DNA of 33,943 bases, taken from assembly GCA_964387795.1 (NCBI GenBank), contig CAYLYP010000030.1, positions 1-33,943 of the forward strand, given 5' to 3'. The translations under genes were made by a program, and so were the position numbers. The notes beneath the pieces were generated by a model. It ran no database searches and was not told where the DNA came from. It saw only the letters and a program-made list of their open reading frames with translations. Of this stretch, positions 9,401-16,915 are shown piece after piece. The DNA is from CAYLYP01 sp964387795. GTDB lineage: Bacteria > Bacteroidota > Bacteroidia > Bacteroidales > UBA7960. Position 1 is the stretch's first letter; each line of letters opens with the position of its first letter.

Positions 9401-9739
9401 ATCCAATGCAATAAAACCAAAATCATTCTTTGCTGCAACATATAGTATTCCATCATTACCTAAAGCCAATGAGCGGGCCGACATATTACCAGGTATCGGA
9501 ATTGTCTCCCATTCACTCCCATCAAATGATAATACTCCATAATTATTGGCAAAATATACCCTCCCACTGTTATCCTGTATAACAGACCAATTCTGTGGAT
9601 GACCCTGATAATCGGATGGTGAATAATTCCTTTGGTAACCCATCCCCTCAAATGTCCCAACATCATTGGAAATCACACAAACAGGAAATGTCAAAAGAAA
9701 TGCCAATACACTACCTATTTTTCTGATCATATAATCCAA
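6428..9739 (-). CDS. Periplasmic-propeller / Y_Y_Y sensor histidine kinase
   Basis: Large (1103 residues) membrane sensor kinase. An N-terminal signal/anchor (residues about 1-25) is followed by two-component-regulator propeller repeats up to about residue 690, with units such as GNLWCCLNNGISYVE, then a Y_Y_Y domain around 715-775 (YQYSFWLDGFESQWSAW), one membrane helix at about 780-798, a coiled coil rich in E and Q, and a HisKA domain with phosphoacceptor H895 in HQWRQPLNAVG. The ATPase domain shows NLLNNAKDA (N box), DNGGGIP and GQGTGIGLYMSK. Unlike hybrid two-component systems common in Bacteroidota it has no receiver or AraC domain, so an unlinked response regulator or the neighbouring SiaC protein is expected to follow. 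The HQWRQPLN motif puts it in the HWRQP-type kinase group. ATG at 9730 is an alternative start. Confidence 0.93.
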   Translation of the reverse strand: MDYMIRKIGSVLAFLLTFPVCVISNDVGTFEGMGYQRNYSPSDYQGHPQNWSVIQDNSGRVYFANNYGVLSFDGSEWETIPIPGNMSARSLALGNDGILYVAAKNDFGFIALDSLGKRCYFSLKYLLDDSLQVNLDLRQVLIRGNDVYYRSNEMLIRYSENKLKIWLPEKTFHRNYVVEDNFYMMLPGLGLATMKNDRLVLSSGGALFKDFFIYAILPYDKNQYLIGTKENGMFLVEKKWFDPDWKGQVSLNRFVTTDDAFFKKNNIYYGLNLHDGNFVFGTYYGGLAVIDSDGKVIERHNSSNGLMNDAVWAMCEDYYGNLWCCLNNGISYVERNPSVYRWGEGQGLKGILQSIVMYQNKLFVVSSNGLFYQDQEVFRLFNDYENFGMDIIKIQEQGDDILMLASSNGVFLVKNSSLVPLEAGVQALQLEQHPKYPDIIYCALIDGLLLLKRENGKWVSKGRVPDVKGETRSLKFDKDGKLWLGIFLEGIYCLEFEEGNFQNPNKITKYTNNDGLPSHTGIDVSLAGGRPVFCTESGLYVFNDSQKRFEPWMVFDGGNREGFTVMPLFEDKEGNILFYERKPGLFTRKLRKYKRLDDGSYQKVNIYARYPDMAVYGLAEADDGWLWVLGSDGLFKVNIEYMPLRKKPMPVVLKKVIIGSDSIVHYGFYKNKPFLVSGQHAYSWSEFQSYNSIQKFLFNNNSISFHFTSPVVIGKNQYQYSFWLDGFESQWSAWTNEGKKDYTNLPSGSYVFRIKTMDALGYESEEVSYAFIITTPWYFKTIAFILYGLCLIAFIWLMIYITGRRLKYKNLILQKLINERTHEVIKQSEEIQEKNEELQLQKEEILIQSAELEKINRTLETRIEDAIQKSREKDMMLIQQSRLAAMGEMIGNIAHQWRQPLNAVGIIIQNINDAYKCGEISEKYLEAKVEKSMEIIQYMSQTIDDFRNFFKPEKQMLLFDVKTTVQKAISFIEPTLKNNNIKLDCLLDDDIHVMGYGNEYAQVVLNLLNNAKDAVIESRVLSPTIQVSLTMENQKSVLVIQDNGGGIPSEYMEKIFTPYFSTKNPGQGTGIGLYMSKTIIEKNMNGMLTFKNTEKGACFSIIV

Positions 9740-10543
9740 TTTTTATTCTTAGAGTTAATACCATTATATAGCCTTTAAAAAACATTAACCAACTGAATTT
9801 AACCTCTCCCTGCATCAATCGGCCCCTGATTCAAATAATCAGGAAATAATTTTTACTTTATTGAACCCTGCTCATTTTTAAACGGCTAACAATTTGCCAA
9901 AGTAGAAAAAAAAACAATACATTTTATAATAGAAATCACTTATTATTTCTAATCATTGAGCATTCCAAATTGTCAATTCATTCTGAGTATAAAAATTCTT
10001 GTTAAACAGGCTTTGTTGAAAAAGCCCTTTTGGGTTTTTTGAAGCAATGAGACCATGTGAAATTGTATTACAACAAAATACACCGATGGCAAGGAAGAAG
10101 ATGATGAAATAAGTAGAAATGTGTTTTCATCTCAGAGGCCATTATCAATGTATTTAGATAATGGCCTCTTGCCTTTTAGCTTTCATATTTGATAACATTT
10201 CATAAAGAAAAAACCACAAAAGAACCTTTGAAACAGAAATTAATTACGGGACAATGCATACTTTTACATAAAATTCAGCCATAGGAAACCTCAGGTTGAT
10301 TAGATTAGCATAAATATTAAACCCTTGAATACGAGACCCAAAAAAACATGTATTTGGTGTTTGATAACAACATGCACTAAAAATGATTTTTTAATGAATT
10401 TGAGAACAAAACAATTCAAGCCTAACAAGTGTTGAATATTCAAATAAATTACCAAAAGCGGATTCGAAATATTTATCCTTAAGCTGAAATAATACAGCAC
10501 CTGATAACATTTTAAAACCTGCCCGGGTAAGTCAACAAAACAC
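9740..10543. other. 804-bp gene-free region with hairpins and a possible IS-end remnant
   Basis: No convincing gene. It separates the divergently transcribed sensor kinase and zinc exporter, so it must contain both promoters, but no clean TAnnTTTG element is evident for either. It holds an inverted repeat GGCTTT-N6-AAAGCC (10009-10026) beginning GGCTTTGTTGAA, a weak GC hairpin with T-run at about 10020-10040, a 21-codon open frame (10047-10112) and a 12-bp hairpin (10135-10168). The last 370 bp show nothing else recognisable. Confidence 0.6.
10135..10168 (+). terminator. Orphan 12-bp hairpin, terminator-like
   Basis: GAGGCCATTATC pairs perfectly with GATAATGGCCTC across a 10-base loop, followed by TTGCCTTTT. 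It is shaped like a terminator, but no annotated gene points into it from the left; it would only make sense for a small RNA or the tiny open frame just upstream. Confidence 0.4.
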
Positions 10544-11485
10544 ATGAAAAATATGGCTACCGATAAAAAAGACCATAATTATCATGGGCACAATGAAACG
10601 CATGCCCATCATCACAATCCTGAACACATACAAGGGCAAAAACTCTTATGGACAACGATAATTAATCTCTCAATAACGCTTGTACAAATCATTGGGGGCT
10701 TATTGTCAAACAGCTTATCGCTCCTCTCTGATGCTATTCATAATTTGGGAGACTCTTCAGCCCTATTTATTGCTTTTGTAGCTGGGAAAATAAGCCGGAA
10801 AAAGCCTGATTCCAAAAATACATTTGGATATAAAAGGGTTGAAATTCTTGCAGCTCTTTTTAATGCAGTGGTATTAATTGCCATTTGCATCTTCTTGTTT
10901 TATGAAGCATACAAAAGGTTCATCAATCCTGAACCAATACATGGCGCCTTAATGCTGTTCATCGCTGTGTTTGGACTTATTGCAAATCTGGTTTCCGTAC
11001 TAATCCTCAATAAAGAAAAAGAACACAACCTCAATATCAAAGCAGCTTATATGCACCTGCTTGGCGACACCCTTTCTTCAGTGGCTGTTATACTGGGAGG
11101 ATTGGCAATCTGGCTGTTTGATATATATATTATCGACCCTGTCATCACTATTCTGGTCGGCATATATATCATTTGGCACACATGGGATATTGTAAAGCAA
11201 ACCATTGATATCCTTATGCAATCAGTTCCAAATGGCATTAACCTTGAAGAGATTAAAAGTAACATTGAAACAATAAACGGCATTGATAACATGCACCATA
11301 TCCATGTTTGGAGACTTACTGATACCCAAATACATCTTGAAGCACATCTTAACCTCGAAGCTAACATTGACATGAAACAGATGATGGAGATTAAAGGAAA
11401 AGCTGAAAAAATGCTAAAGGATAATTTTGGTATCGGCCACATAACACTCCAAACCGGCTACCAATGCTGCAAAGAAACACAATAG
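10544..11485 (+). CDS. Cation diffusion facilitator, Zn2+/H+ antiporter type
   Basis: Inner-membrane metal exporter of the CDF family (313 residues; CzcD/ZitB-like), which moves Zn2+ or similar divalent ions out of the cytosol in exchange for protons. The N-terminus is histidine-rich (HGHNETHAHHHNPEH), a probable metal-collecting tail. Six membrane helices lie at about 33-210, carrying the two halves of the transport site, H66/D70 in SDAIHNLGD and H171/D175 in MHLLGD; the H-D pairs point to zinc-type selectivity. The C-terminal cytoplasmic domain contains the usual HIHVWRLTD segment. ATG four codons downstream (MATDKKD) is an alternative start. It stands alone, with the MerR gene 364 bp downstream. 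Confidence 0.94.
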   Translation: MKNMATDKKDHNYHGHNETHAHHHNPEHIQGQKLLWTTIINLSITLVQIIGGLLSNSLSLLSDAIHNLGDSSALFIAFVAGKISRKKPDSKNTFGYKRVEILAALFNAVVLIAICIFLFYEAYKRFINPEPIHGALMLFIAVFGLIANLVSVLILNKEKEHNLNIKAAYMHLLGDTLSSVAVILGGLAIWLFDIYIIDPVITILVGIYIIWHTWDIVKQTIDILMQSVPNGINLEEIKSNIETINGIDNMHHIHVWRLTDTQIHLEAHLNLEANIDMKQMMEIKGKAEKMLKDNFGIGHITLQTGYQCCKETQ

Positions 11486-11774
11486 AAATCAGACAGTTTA
11501 TACAAATCATTCCCCAAACCCAATTCTCCCGGACGCTACTTTTGGATAAGGGATTGGTATAAACAATAAAAATGCAAAAAGACAATTAATTGAGAAATGA
11601 TTTTAAAAAGTCAACAATTTATTCATCTTTTACCATTGAATTATACGTTTACTGACTTAAAAGCCTTATAATATTGCAGGAAAAATCTGTTTTTTTTATT
11701 AAAAATCAATGACATCTGAATAAAAAAAATAAGATTTGAACTTTTAAGGGGAAACATTTGTTTGATAAAAAAAA
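11486..11774. other. Intergenic region upstream of the MerR gene
   Basis: AT-rich spacer (364 bp in all to the next gene) with no recognisable gene, RNA or clear terminator for the CDF gene. Its last 75 bp carry the palindrome and -7 element listed separately. Confidence 0.5.
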
Positions 11775-11815
11775 CAGGAATATCATTATAAATGAATCCT
11801 GATTTCTTACTTTTG
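11775..11815 (+). promoter_or_regulatory. Palindrome plus -7 element upstream of the CarH-like gene
   Basis: TACTTTTG (11808-11815) fits the Bacteroidota -7 element and lies 35 bp before the start codon. Just upstream, 11775-11801 forms an interrupted palindrome, CAGGA-N3-TCATT-ATA-AATGA-N-TCCTG, covering where the -33 element would be. This is a plausible autoregulatory operator for the dimeric or tetrameric MerR protein encoded next; no binding data are implied. Confidence 0.45.
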
Positions 11816-11849
11816 CATTTTTTAACAAAATCAGCAAACTATAAAGGAA

Positions 11850-12728
11850 ATGATAAGGTATTCCATTCATGATATTGAAAAAATAACAGGAATAAAAGCT
11901 CATACGATCCGTATATGGGAGAAACGCTATGGGATTGTTTTCCCAGAACGGACCCAAACAAATATTCGGTATTACTGCGATGAAGAGTTGAAAAAAATTA
12001 TGAATATTTCAACCTTAAATAATAATGGATATAAGATTTCCCAAATAGCCATTATGTCGGCTGAAGAGATCAATGAAAAAATCATTGAAATATCAGCGTC
12101 ATCTTCAGATTATGAAATACAAATCAATAATCTGGTGGTTGCCATGCTTGAACTTGAAGAAGAGAAGTTTGAAAAAACACTCTCAACAGGATTAATTAAA
12201 TTAGGATTTGAAAAAACCTTCACGCATATCATTTATCCATTCCTTGATAAATTAGGTATCCTTTGGCAAATAGGCACCATAAACCCGGCTCAGGAGCATT
12301 TTATAAGCAACCTGATAAGGCAAAAACTCATTCTTGCCATTGATGGGCAAAATCAAACAACAGATAAAAACACAAGCTCTTTTTTATTGTTCCTCCCGGA
12401 AGGCGAATTACATGAAATTGGCCTTCTATTTTGTTCATACCTGCTTAAAAAAAGTGGACAAAGGGTTGTTTATCTGGGTCAATCAGTCCCCTTAAAAGAC
12501 CTTGTTGAAATAATTAAAATCACCCATATTGATTACCTGCTTACTTTTTTTGTAAAAGCTACCCCTTTAGCTGATATTAAATCATATATCAAAAGATTAG
12601 CTGAAAGTATACCTGATAAAACAATCTATATCACAGGACAGCAATTAAAAAATCAAAACCTGGACTTACCATCCAATTTTAAACAACTATACGACATCGA
12701 ATCATTAAAAGCACTTCTTAAGGATTAA
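11850..12728 (+). CDS. MerR-family regulator with CarH-type B12-binding domain
   Basis: DNA-binding protein of 292 residues. Residues 1-70 are a MerR winged helix (YSIHDIEKITGIKAHTIRIW, then EKRYG and NIRYY). Residues about 85-165 form the helical cobalamin cap and 175-290 a Rossmann-like B12-binding domain. The CarH/LitR signature is complete: W139, then nine residues, then E149-H150 (W-x9-EH), and E186-x-H188-x-x-G191 for the lower axial ligand. In characterised CarH proteins adenosylcobalamin makes a DNA-binding tetramer that light breaks apart, derepressing carotenoid or photoprotection genes. No carotenoid gene is in this window, so its targets are elsewhere or limited to itself. The 3' end overlaps xseB on the other strand by 11 bp. 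Confidence 0.92.
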   Translation: MIRYSIHDIEKITGIKAHTIRIWEKRYGIVFPERTQTNIRYYCDEELKKIMNISTLNNNGYKISQIAIMSAEEINEKIIEISASSSDYEIQINNLVVAMLELEEEKFEKTLSTGLIKLGFEKTFTHIIYPFLDKLGILWQIGTINPAQEHFISNLIRQKLILAIDGQNQTTDKNTSSFLLFLPEGELHEIGLLFCSYLLKKSGQRVVYLGQSVPLKDLVEIIKITHIDYLLTFFVKATPLADIKSYIKRLAESIPDKTIYITGQQLKNQNLDLPSNFKQLYDIESLKALLKD

Positions 12729-12948
12729 TGGCATCTCTGTCAGAATCATCCTTATGGTCAATATCTTCAATTATTTTATTGATTTCAGAGGATGTGTTAT
12801 ATAATTTCTCACGACATGCCCCAATCAACTCGGACGCCCTTTTGATTTTACCAATCAACTCATCCAAAGGCACTTTCGACTGCTCAATCTGGCTTACGAT
12901 TTGTTCAAGTTCCGATATTGCATCAGAATAATTTGTTATTGTACTCAT
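12718..12948 (-). CDS. xseB: Exodeoxyribonuclease VII small subunit
   Basis: Small helical subunit (76 residues, usual 60-85) of exonuclease VII, which degrades single-stranded DNA into short oligonucleotides; several copies wrap the C-terminal arms of XseA. The pattern SDAISELEQIVSQIE followed by PLDELIGKIKRASELI is typical. Its start overlaps the stop of xseA by 4 bp (ATGA), the usual coupled order. The 3' end overlaps the convergent MerR gene. Confidence 0.93.
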   Translation of the reverse strand: MSTITNYSDAISELEQIVSQIEQSKVPLDELIGKIKRASELIGACREKLYNTSSEINKIIEDIDHKDDSDRDAINP

Positions 12949-14213
12949 GGTTCTAAAGGTTTAACATTGTTTATTGTACTAAATAATACACCATCAACAG
13001 TCCTGCTTTCAATTTCATCCCCAACTTCAATATCTGACACAGAAGCTATTGGAATACCATTTTTGAGTGTAATTGTAAAACCTCTTTTAATCACAAGAAT
13101 AGGATCAAGCAGGTCGAGCCTCATCTTATCCACTTCAAGTCGGCTTATCTGAGATTTAATATATTCCTCACTGTATTTTGCCAATCCATTTTTCAGCCTG
13201 TCAAGACAATCATTTTGAAACCTGAGTTCATTCCCTGAGGATAAAGCCAGCCGTTGCGCCAGGTAATCCAAATCTTTTTTCAGATAGCGGAGCCTTTCAT
13301 TTGTCAGTGAAACCAATCTTTGGCTCAGACGGTTCAGACCTGATTCAAATGTAGCAAATCTGTTAATTAAAAAATAAGCTACATCGGTAGGAGTAATTTT
13401 ATTTGCCCAGGCTACCATCTCAGTGATGGTTTCATTTGTTGAGTGCCCAATCCCTGTGATAACAGGAAGGGGGAAAGAGGCAATCCGGCTTGCCAATTGA
13501 TAATTATCGTAACAGTTTAGGCCAATATCACCTCCCCCGCCCCTGATAATAAGGACAAGGTCAAATTCAGACTGGTTCTCTTCTATTGCCTGAAACTGCG
13601 ATAAAATTGAACGAACAGCATTTTCGCCCTGTAATATGGCAGGAAAGAGTTTGGGATAAATAGAGAAATTTCGTTTATCAGCCCTAATGATATTCAAAAA
13701 ATCATGATAGCCTTTACTTGTTTCAACAGAAATAACAGCAAGCCTTGAAGGTAGTAATGCCAGATGCAGCTTCCTGTTAAGATTAAAAACACCTTCATGT
13801 TTAAGTTTTTCAAGAACCTGTTGCTTTTCGAGCGCCATTAATCCCAGAGTGTATGAAGGATCAATATCATGAACCCTAAGTGCAAGGCCATGTACCGCAT
13901 GAATTTGAACTGAAACATAAAACAATAGCCCCATCCCGTCTGCAATCTGAATATTGGTCGCCTCAACAAACTTTTTTGATATCGCTGTATAATCATCTTC
14001 CCAAATCTGGGCCCTTATCTGTGCCTTTATACGACCATCTGCCTTCTCAACCAACTCAGGATAACAATGGCCACTTTTGGGATAATAGTTCAAACGTGCA
14101 ATCTCTGCCCTAACCCAATACTTTCCTGTATAGCTTTTACTGATTACCGAAACCAGGCTTCGCATGATATCACTTAAAGCATAAATATGTTTTTCTTTTC
14201 CACTGTCAACCAT
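12945..14213 (-). CDS. xseA: Exodeoxyribonuclease VII large subunit
   Basis: Catalytic subunit of exonuclease VII (422 residues, close to the E. coli 456). An N-terminal OB fold (about 1-105, with YWVRAEIARLNYYPKSGHCY) precedes the nuclease domain, marked by LPSRLAVISVETSKGYHDF, DLVLIIRGGGGDIGLN, and ITGIGHSTNETITEMVAW with ITPTDVA. A coiled-coil arm follows (about 290-370), then the C-terminal DPILVIKRGFTI segment. The protein acts in the cytosol on single-stranded DNA during mismatch repair and damage processing. It is first in the xseA-xseB operon, divergent from the PAS kinase gene across a 295-bp spacer. Confidence 0.96.
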   Translation of the reverse strand: MVDSGKEKHIYALSDIMRSLVSVISKSYTGKYWVRAEIARLNYYPKSGHCYPELVEKADGRIKAQIRAQIWEDDYTAISKKFVEATNIQIADGMGLLFYVSVQIHAVHGLALRVHDIDPSYTLGLMALEKQQVLEKLKHEGVFNLNRKLHLALLPSRLAVISVETSKGYHDFLNIIRADKRNFSIYPKLFPAILQGENAVRSILSQFQAIEENQSEFDLVLIIRGGGGDIGLNCYDNYQLASRIASFPLPVITGIGHSTNETITEMVAWANKITPTDVAYFLINRFATFESGLNRLSQRLVSLTNERLRYLKKDLDYLAQRLALSSGNELRFQNDCLDRLKNGLAKYSEEYIKSQISRLEVDKMRLDLLDPILVIKRGFTITLKNGIPIASVSDIEVGDEIESRTVDGVLFSTINNVKPLEP

Positions 14214-14452
14214 AATCCTGATAAAAAATAAACATTAATTAAGATGAATTAAAATTAATCAAAACATAATTAATAAGCTTTATACGACAGGGATAATTAT
14301 CAAAAAAAATTGAGCATGCCCCATAAAGATATTTAAGCATAGAACATCAACAGCATCAATACAATACACTTTCAGAAAACAATAATCAATATTAATAAAA
14401 GAATAATTACTGCAAAACTTTTTTAATAGTGGATAAAATAGAAATATTTTAA

Positions 14453-14460
14453 TAATTTTG
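14453..14460 (+). promoter_or_regulatory. Candidate -7 element of the PAS kinase operon
   Basis: TAATTTTG matches TAnnTTTG 49 bp before the start codon at 14509. No good -33 TTTG is seen at the right distance, so this is a partial match. The rest of the 295-bp spacer (14214-14508) is AT-rich with nothing recognisable. Confidence 0.35.
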
Positions 14461-14508
14461 AGACTAGGGAAAACAATAAAACCAGACAAATAAAAAGCGA
14501 CCTAAGCC

Positions 14509-16278
14509 ATGAAAATCAAGAATGAACCTCCACCAATGAGAGGCCAGGCGTTAAAGATTACGCTTATTTATTTATTTATCGGTGCATTATGGATCTTATT
14601 TTCAGACCAATTGGTATCAGTTTTTTTTTCTGATAGTCACTCAATTACTTTAGTTCAAACAATTAAAGGATGGTTTTATGTTTTGGCATCTTCCATTCTG
14701 ATTTTCTTCCTTATACTATTGTTTTTCGATAAATATAAAGCTACAAGGGAAAAGCTTGACAGGTCAAATGAGTTTCATCTTGACATATTAAACCGTTTCA
14801 GACAGCCTGCATTTAAAACTGATGCTATTGGACAGGCAGATTTTTTCAATCGTTCATGGATGGAATTTTTTAATACCAGCCAGCCATTCGATATTGAAAA
14901 CAAATGGTTCAGATACATTAGCAATGATGACAAAGATTCTTTTTCAGATGGTTATAGGAATGCCGTATTAATGATGGCACCTTTTGAAACCCAGATTAGG
15001 ATGGATATCCCTGGCAAAGGTCAAAGAAGGGTGTTTTTACAGACCTTCCCTTATAACAATCCTGAAGGCTTTTATGCAGGAATGATAGGTATTATCAGCG
15101 ATATAACAGACACATTGCAAAAAAAAGAGAGACAGGAACTTGAGTCAGACTTTTTTAAAAGGGCAATTGATAATATCCCTTTTCCGGTATTTGTTAAAGA
15201 CCTTGAAGGCCGTTTTTTAGTCTCCAATATTGAATTTGGAAAGTATCTCGGCCTTAATGAAAGCCAGATACGCGGAAAAACAGTATTCGATCTTTTTGCC
15301 CCTGCCCAGGCAGGTATATTTTTCGAAAAAGACAATGAACTAATCAATTCAGGGGGAAGCCAGGAATACGAAACACGCATCCAGTATCCTGATGGCAAAG
15401 AGCGGGATGTGTTGTTTAACAAAACCGTTTTTTATAAATCAGATAAGACACTGGCAGGAATCATTGGGATTTATTTTGATATCAGCAAACGTTCAGATAA
15501 AGAAAAGGCCATCGAAGAGCGGATTCAATACTTATCAGAAAAAAATGCCGAACTGGAAAGTTATATGTATGCAGTATCCTATGATGTTAAAAATCCGGTT
15601 TTATCTATAAAAGGATTACTGGAACAGTTAAAGGATCATCTGGAAGAAATGAACCCAAGAGCTGTTCATAACGATATCAAACAAATAAACGAGGCAACAG
15701 AAAAGCTCAAGATGATTTCTGATGAACTCCTTGATATTTCTAAATCAGGCCGCAAAAAGAAAACATTTGAACTCTTCAGGGCTGAAGAGCTAATCTCTGA
15801 CGTATTGCACTTGCTTAAAGCTTCAACAACACATAAAAACATATCCGTAAATATCAAACCTGCCCTCCCATCTATTTTGGGGGACAGGGCTGGCTTAAAG
15901 GAAGTGTTTTTTTACCTTATTGACAACAGCCTGAAGTTCACCATTAAAGACCAAACACCATTTATTGAAATAGGTTTTGACAAAATGGATCAGTTTACAC
16001 GTTTCTGGGTTAAAGATAATGGCATTGGAATTGAAGAAAACAGGCTGGAAAAAATCTTTGATTTGTTCGAAAAGATAAATCCTGATTCTGATGGCAAAGG
16101 TATCGGATTATCATTAGCCCGACGTATCGTTGAATTACATGAAGGACGGATTTGGGCTGAATCGGCTGGCCTCAATCAAGGGACTGTCATTTATTTCACA
16201 CTCCCTTCGGTGTTAGATGAAAAAAGTGGACTAACTTCACATATTAAGCTAAACTCATATTTTTATGAACACAGATAA
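14509..16278 (+). CDS. PAS-domain membrane histidine kinase lacking the phosphoacceptor histidine
   Basis: Inner-membrane sensor of 589 residues: two membrane helices (about 16-36 and 50-73) with a short outside loop, a PAS domain (about 95-200), a second PAS domain (about 215-330; FPVFVKDLEGRFLVSN), a HisKA-like helical pair (about 345-415) and an HATPase domain (about 430-575). The ATPase motifs are intact: DNSLKFT, DNGIGIEENRLEKIF and GKGIGLSLARRIVELHEGR. In the HisKA motif, where relatives read VSHDLRAPL, this protein has VSYDVKNPV, so the phosphoacceptor is Y358 (TAT at 15580). Unless the base is an error, it cannot autophosphorylate by the usual route. It overlaps the following response regulator gene by 14 bp, so the two are translationally coupled. 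Confidence 0.92.
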   Translation: MKIKNEPPPMRGQALKITLIYLFIGALWILFSDQLVSVFFSDSHSITLVQTIKGWFYVLASSILIFFLILLFFDKYKATREKLDRSNEFHLDILNRFRQPAFKTDAIGQADFFNRSWMEFFNTSQPFDIENKWFRYISNDDKDSFSDGYRNAVLMMAPFETQIRMDIPGKGQRRVFLQTFPYNNPEGFYAGMIGIISDITDTLQKKERQELESDFFKRAIDNIPFPVFVKDLEGRFLVSNIEFGKYLGLNESQIRGKTVFDLFAPAQAGIFFEKDNELINSGGSQEYETRIQYPDGKERDVLFNKTVFYKSDKTLAGIIGIYFDISKRSDKEKAIEERIQYLSEKNAELESYMYAVSYDVKNPVLSIKGLLEQLKDHLEEMNPRAVHNDIKQINEATEKLKMISDELLDISKSGRKKKTFELFRAEELISDVLHLLKASTTHKNISVNIKPALPSILGDRAGLKEVFFYLIDNSLKFTIKDQTPFIEIGFDKMDQFTRFWVKDNGIGIEENRLEKIFDLFEKINPDSDGKGIGLSLARRIVELHEGRIWAESAGLNQGTVIYFTLPSVLDEKSGLTSHIKLNSYFYEHR

Positions 16279-16714
16279 CCCCTTAATACTGCTTGTTGAA
16301 GACAACACTGACCACGCTGAGATATTTATGAGGAGCATGAAAAAAAATCAGGCCCAATGCACAATTAAACTTGTCAACGATGGCGAACAGGCCCTTAAAT
16401 TCCTCTTTGGCGAAAATATAGAACTGGATAAAGAACCAAAGATGATTCCCGATTTAATCCTACTGGATCTTAGATTACCAAAAATTGATGGCCTCGAAGT
16501 CCTGGATACCATAAAAAAATCAGATTATCTTGAAAATATCCCCGTTGTGGTTTTAACATCCTCCCATTCAGAAAATGACATTACCAAAGCTTATCACTTA
16601 AAGGCAAACAGCTATGTTGTCAAGCCGCTTGATTACCCAAAATTTGTCGAAATGGTTAATCATATCGGAGGATTCTGGTTAAAATTCAACACTTTCCCCC
16701 AAAAAAAATCTTAA
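16265..16714 (+). CDS. Single-domain response regulator (Rcp1-like receiver)
   Basis: Stand-alone CheY-like receiver of 149 residues with no output domain. It keeps the acidic pocket (LLVEDNTDHAE), the phosphorylation site in LILLDLRLPKIDG, the switch residues in VVLTSSHSEND and the lysine in YVVKPLDYPKF. The long insertion after helix 1 is typical of Rcp1-type regulators that pair with phytochrome or PAS kinases. It overlaps the kinase gene by 14 bp and is the obvious partner, yet that kinase lacks its phosphoacceptor histidine, so the regulator may be phosphorylated by another kinase or act by binding alone. Confidence 0.93.
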   Translation: MNTDNPLILLVEDNTDHAEIFMRSMKKNQAQCTIKLVNDGEQALKFLFGENIELDKEPKMIPDLILLDLRLPKIDGLEVLDTIKKSDYLENIPVVVLTSSHSENDITKAYHLKANSYVVKPLDYPKFVEMVNHIGGFWLKFNTFPQKKS

Positions 16715-16915
16715 AAAGGCTTTTCATTTACCCAATAATTAAAATCGGAATTAAATTATCTGTATTTTCACCAAAATATTCTGATGCCCTTATTTCAAAA
16801 GGAAACATTAAAAAGAAAAAAGGATTAAGGGGATTGGTAGTGCTTTTTTTAAAATAAATGTAGCTATAGGTGCTTTTAAACTGTTTTGAATAAATACAAT
16901 AATAAAATTTCAACA

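Noticed and set aside
10047..10112. 21-codon open frame before the orphan hairpin
   Set aside because: Too short to support; the only interest is that a terminator-like hairpin follows it.
10300..10545. 81-codon minus-strand open frame upstream of the CDF gene
   Set aside because: Hydrophobic low-complexity product, overlaps the CDF start, no ribosome binding site or promoter.
16886..16915. Longer start for the outer-membrane barrel protein
   Set aside because: Adds ten polar residues before a standard signal peptide.
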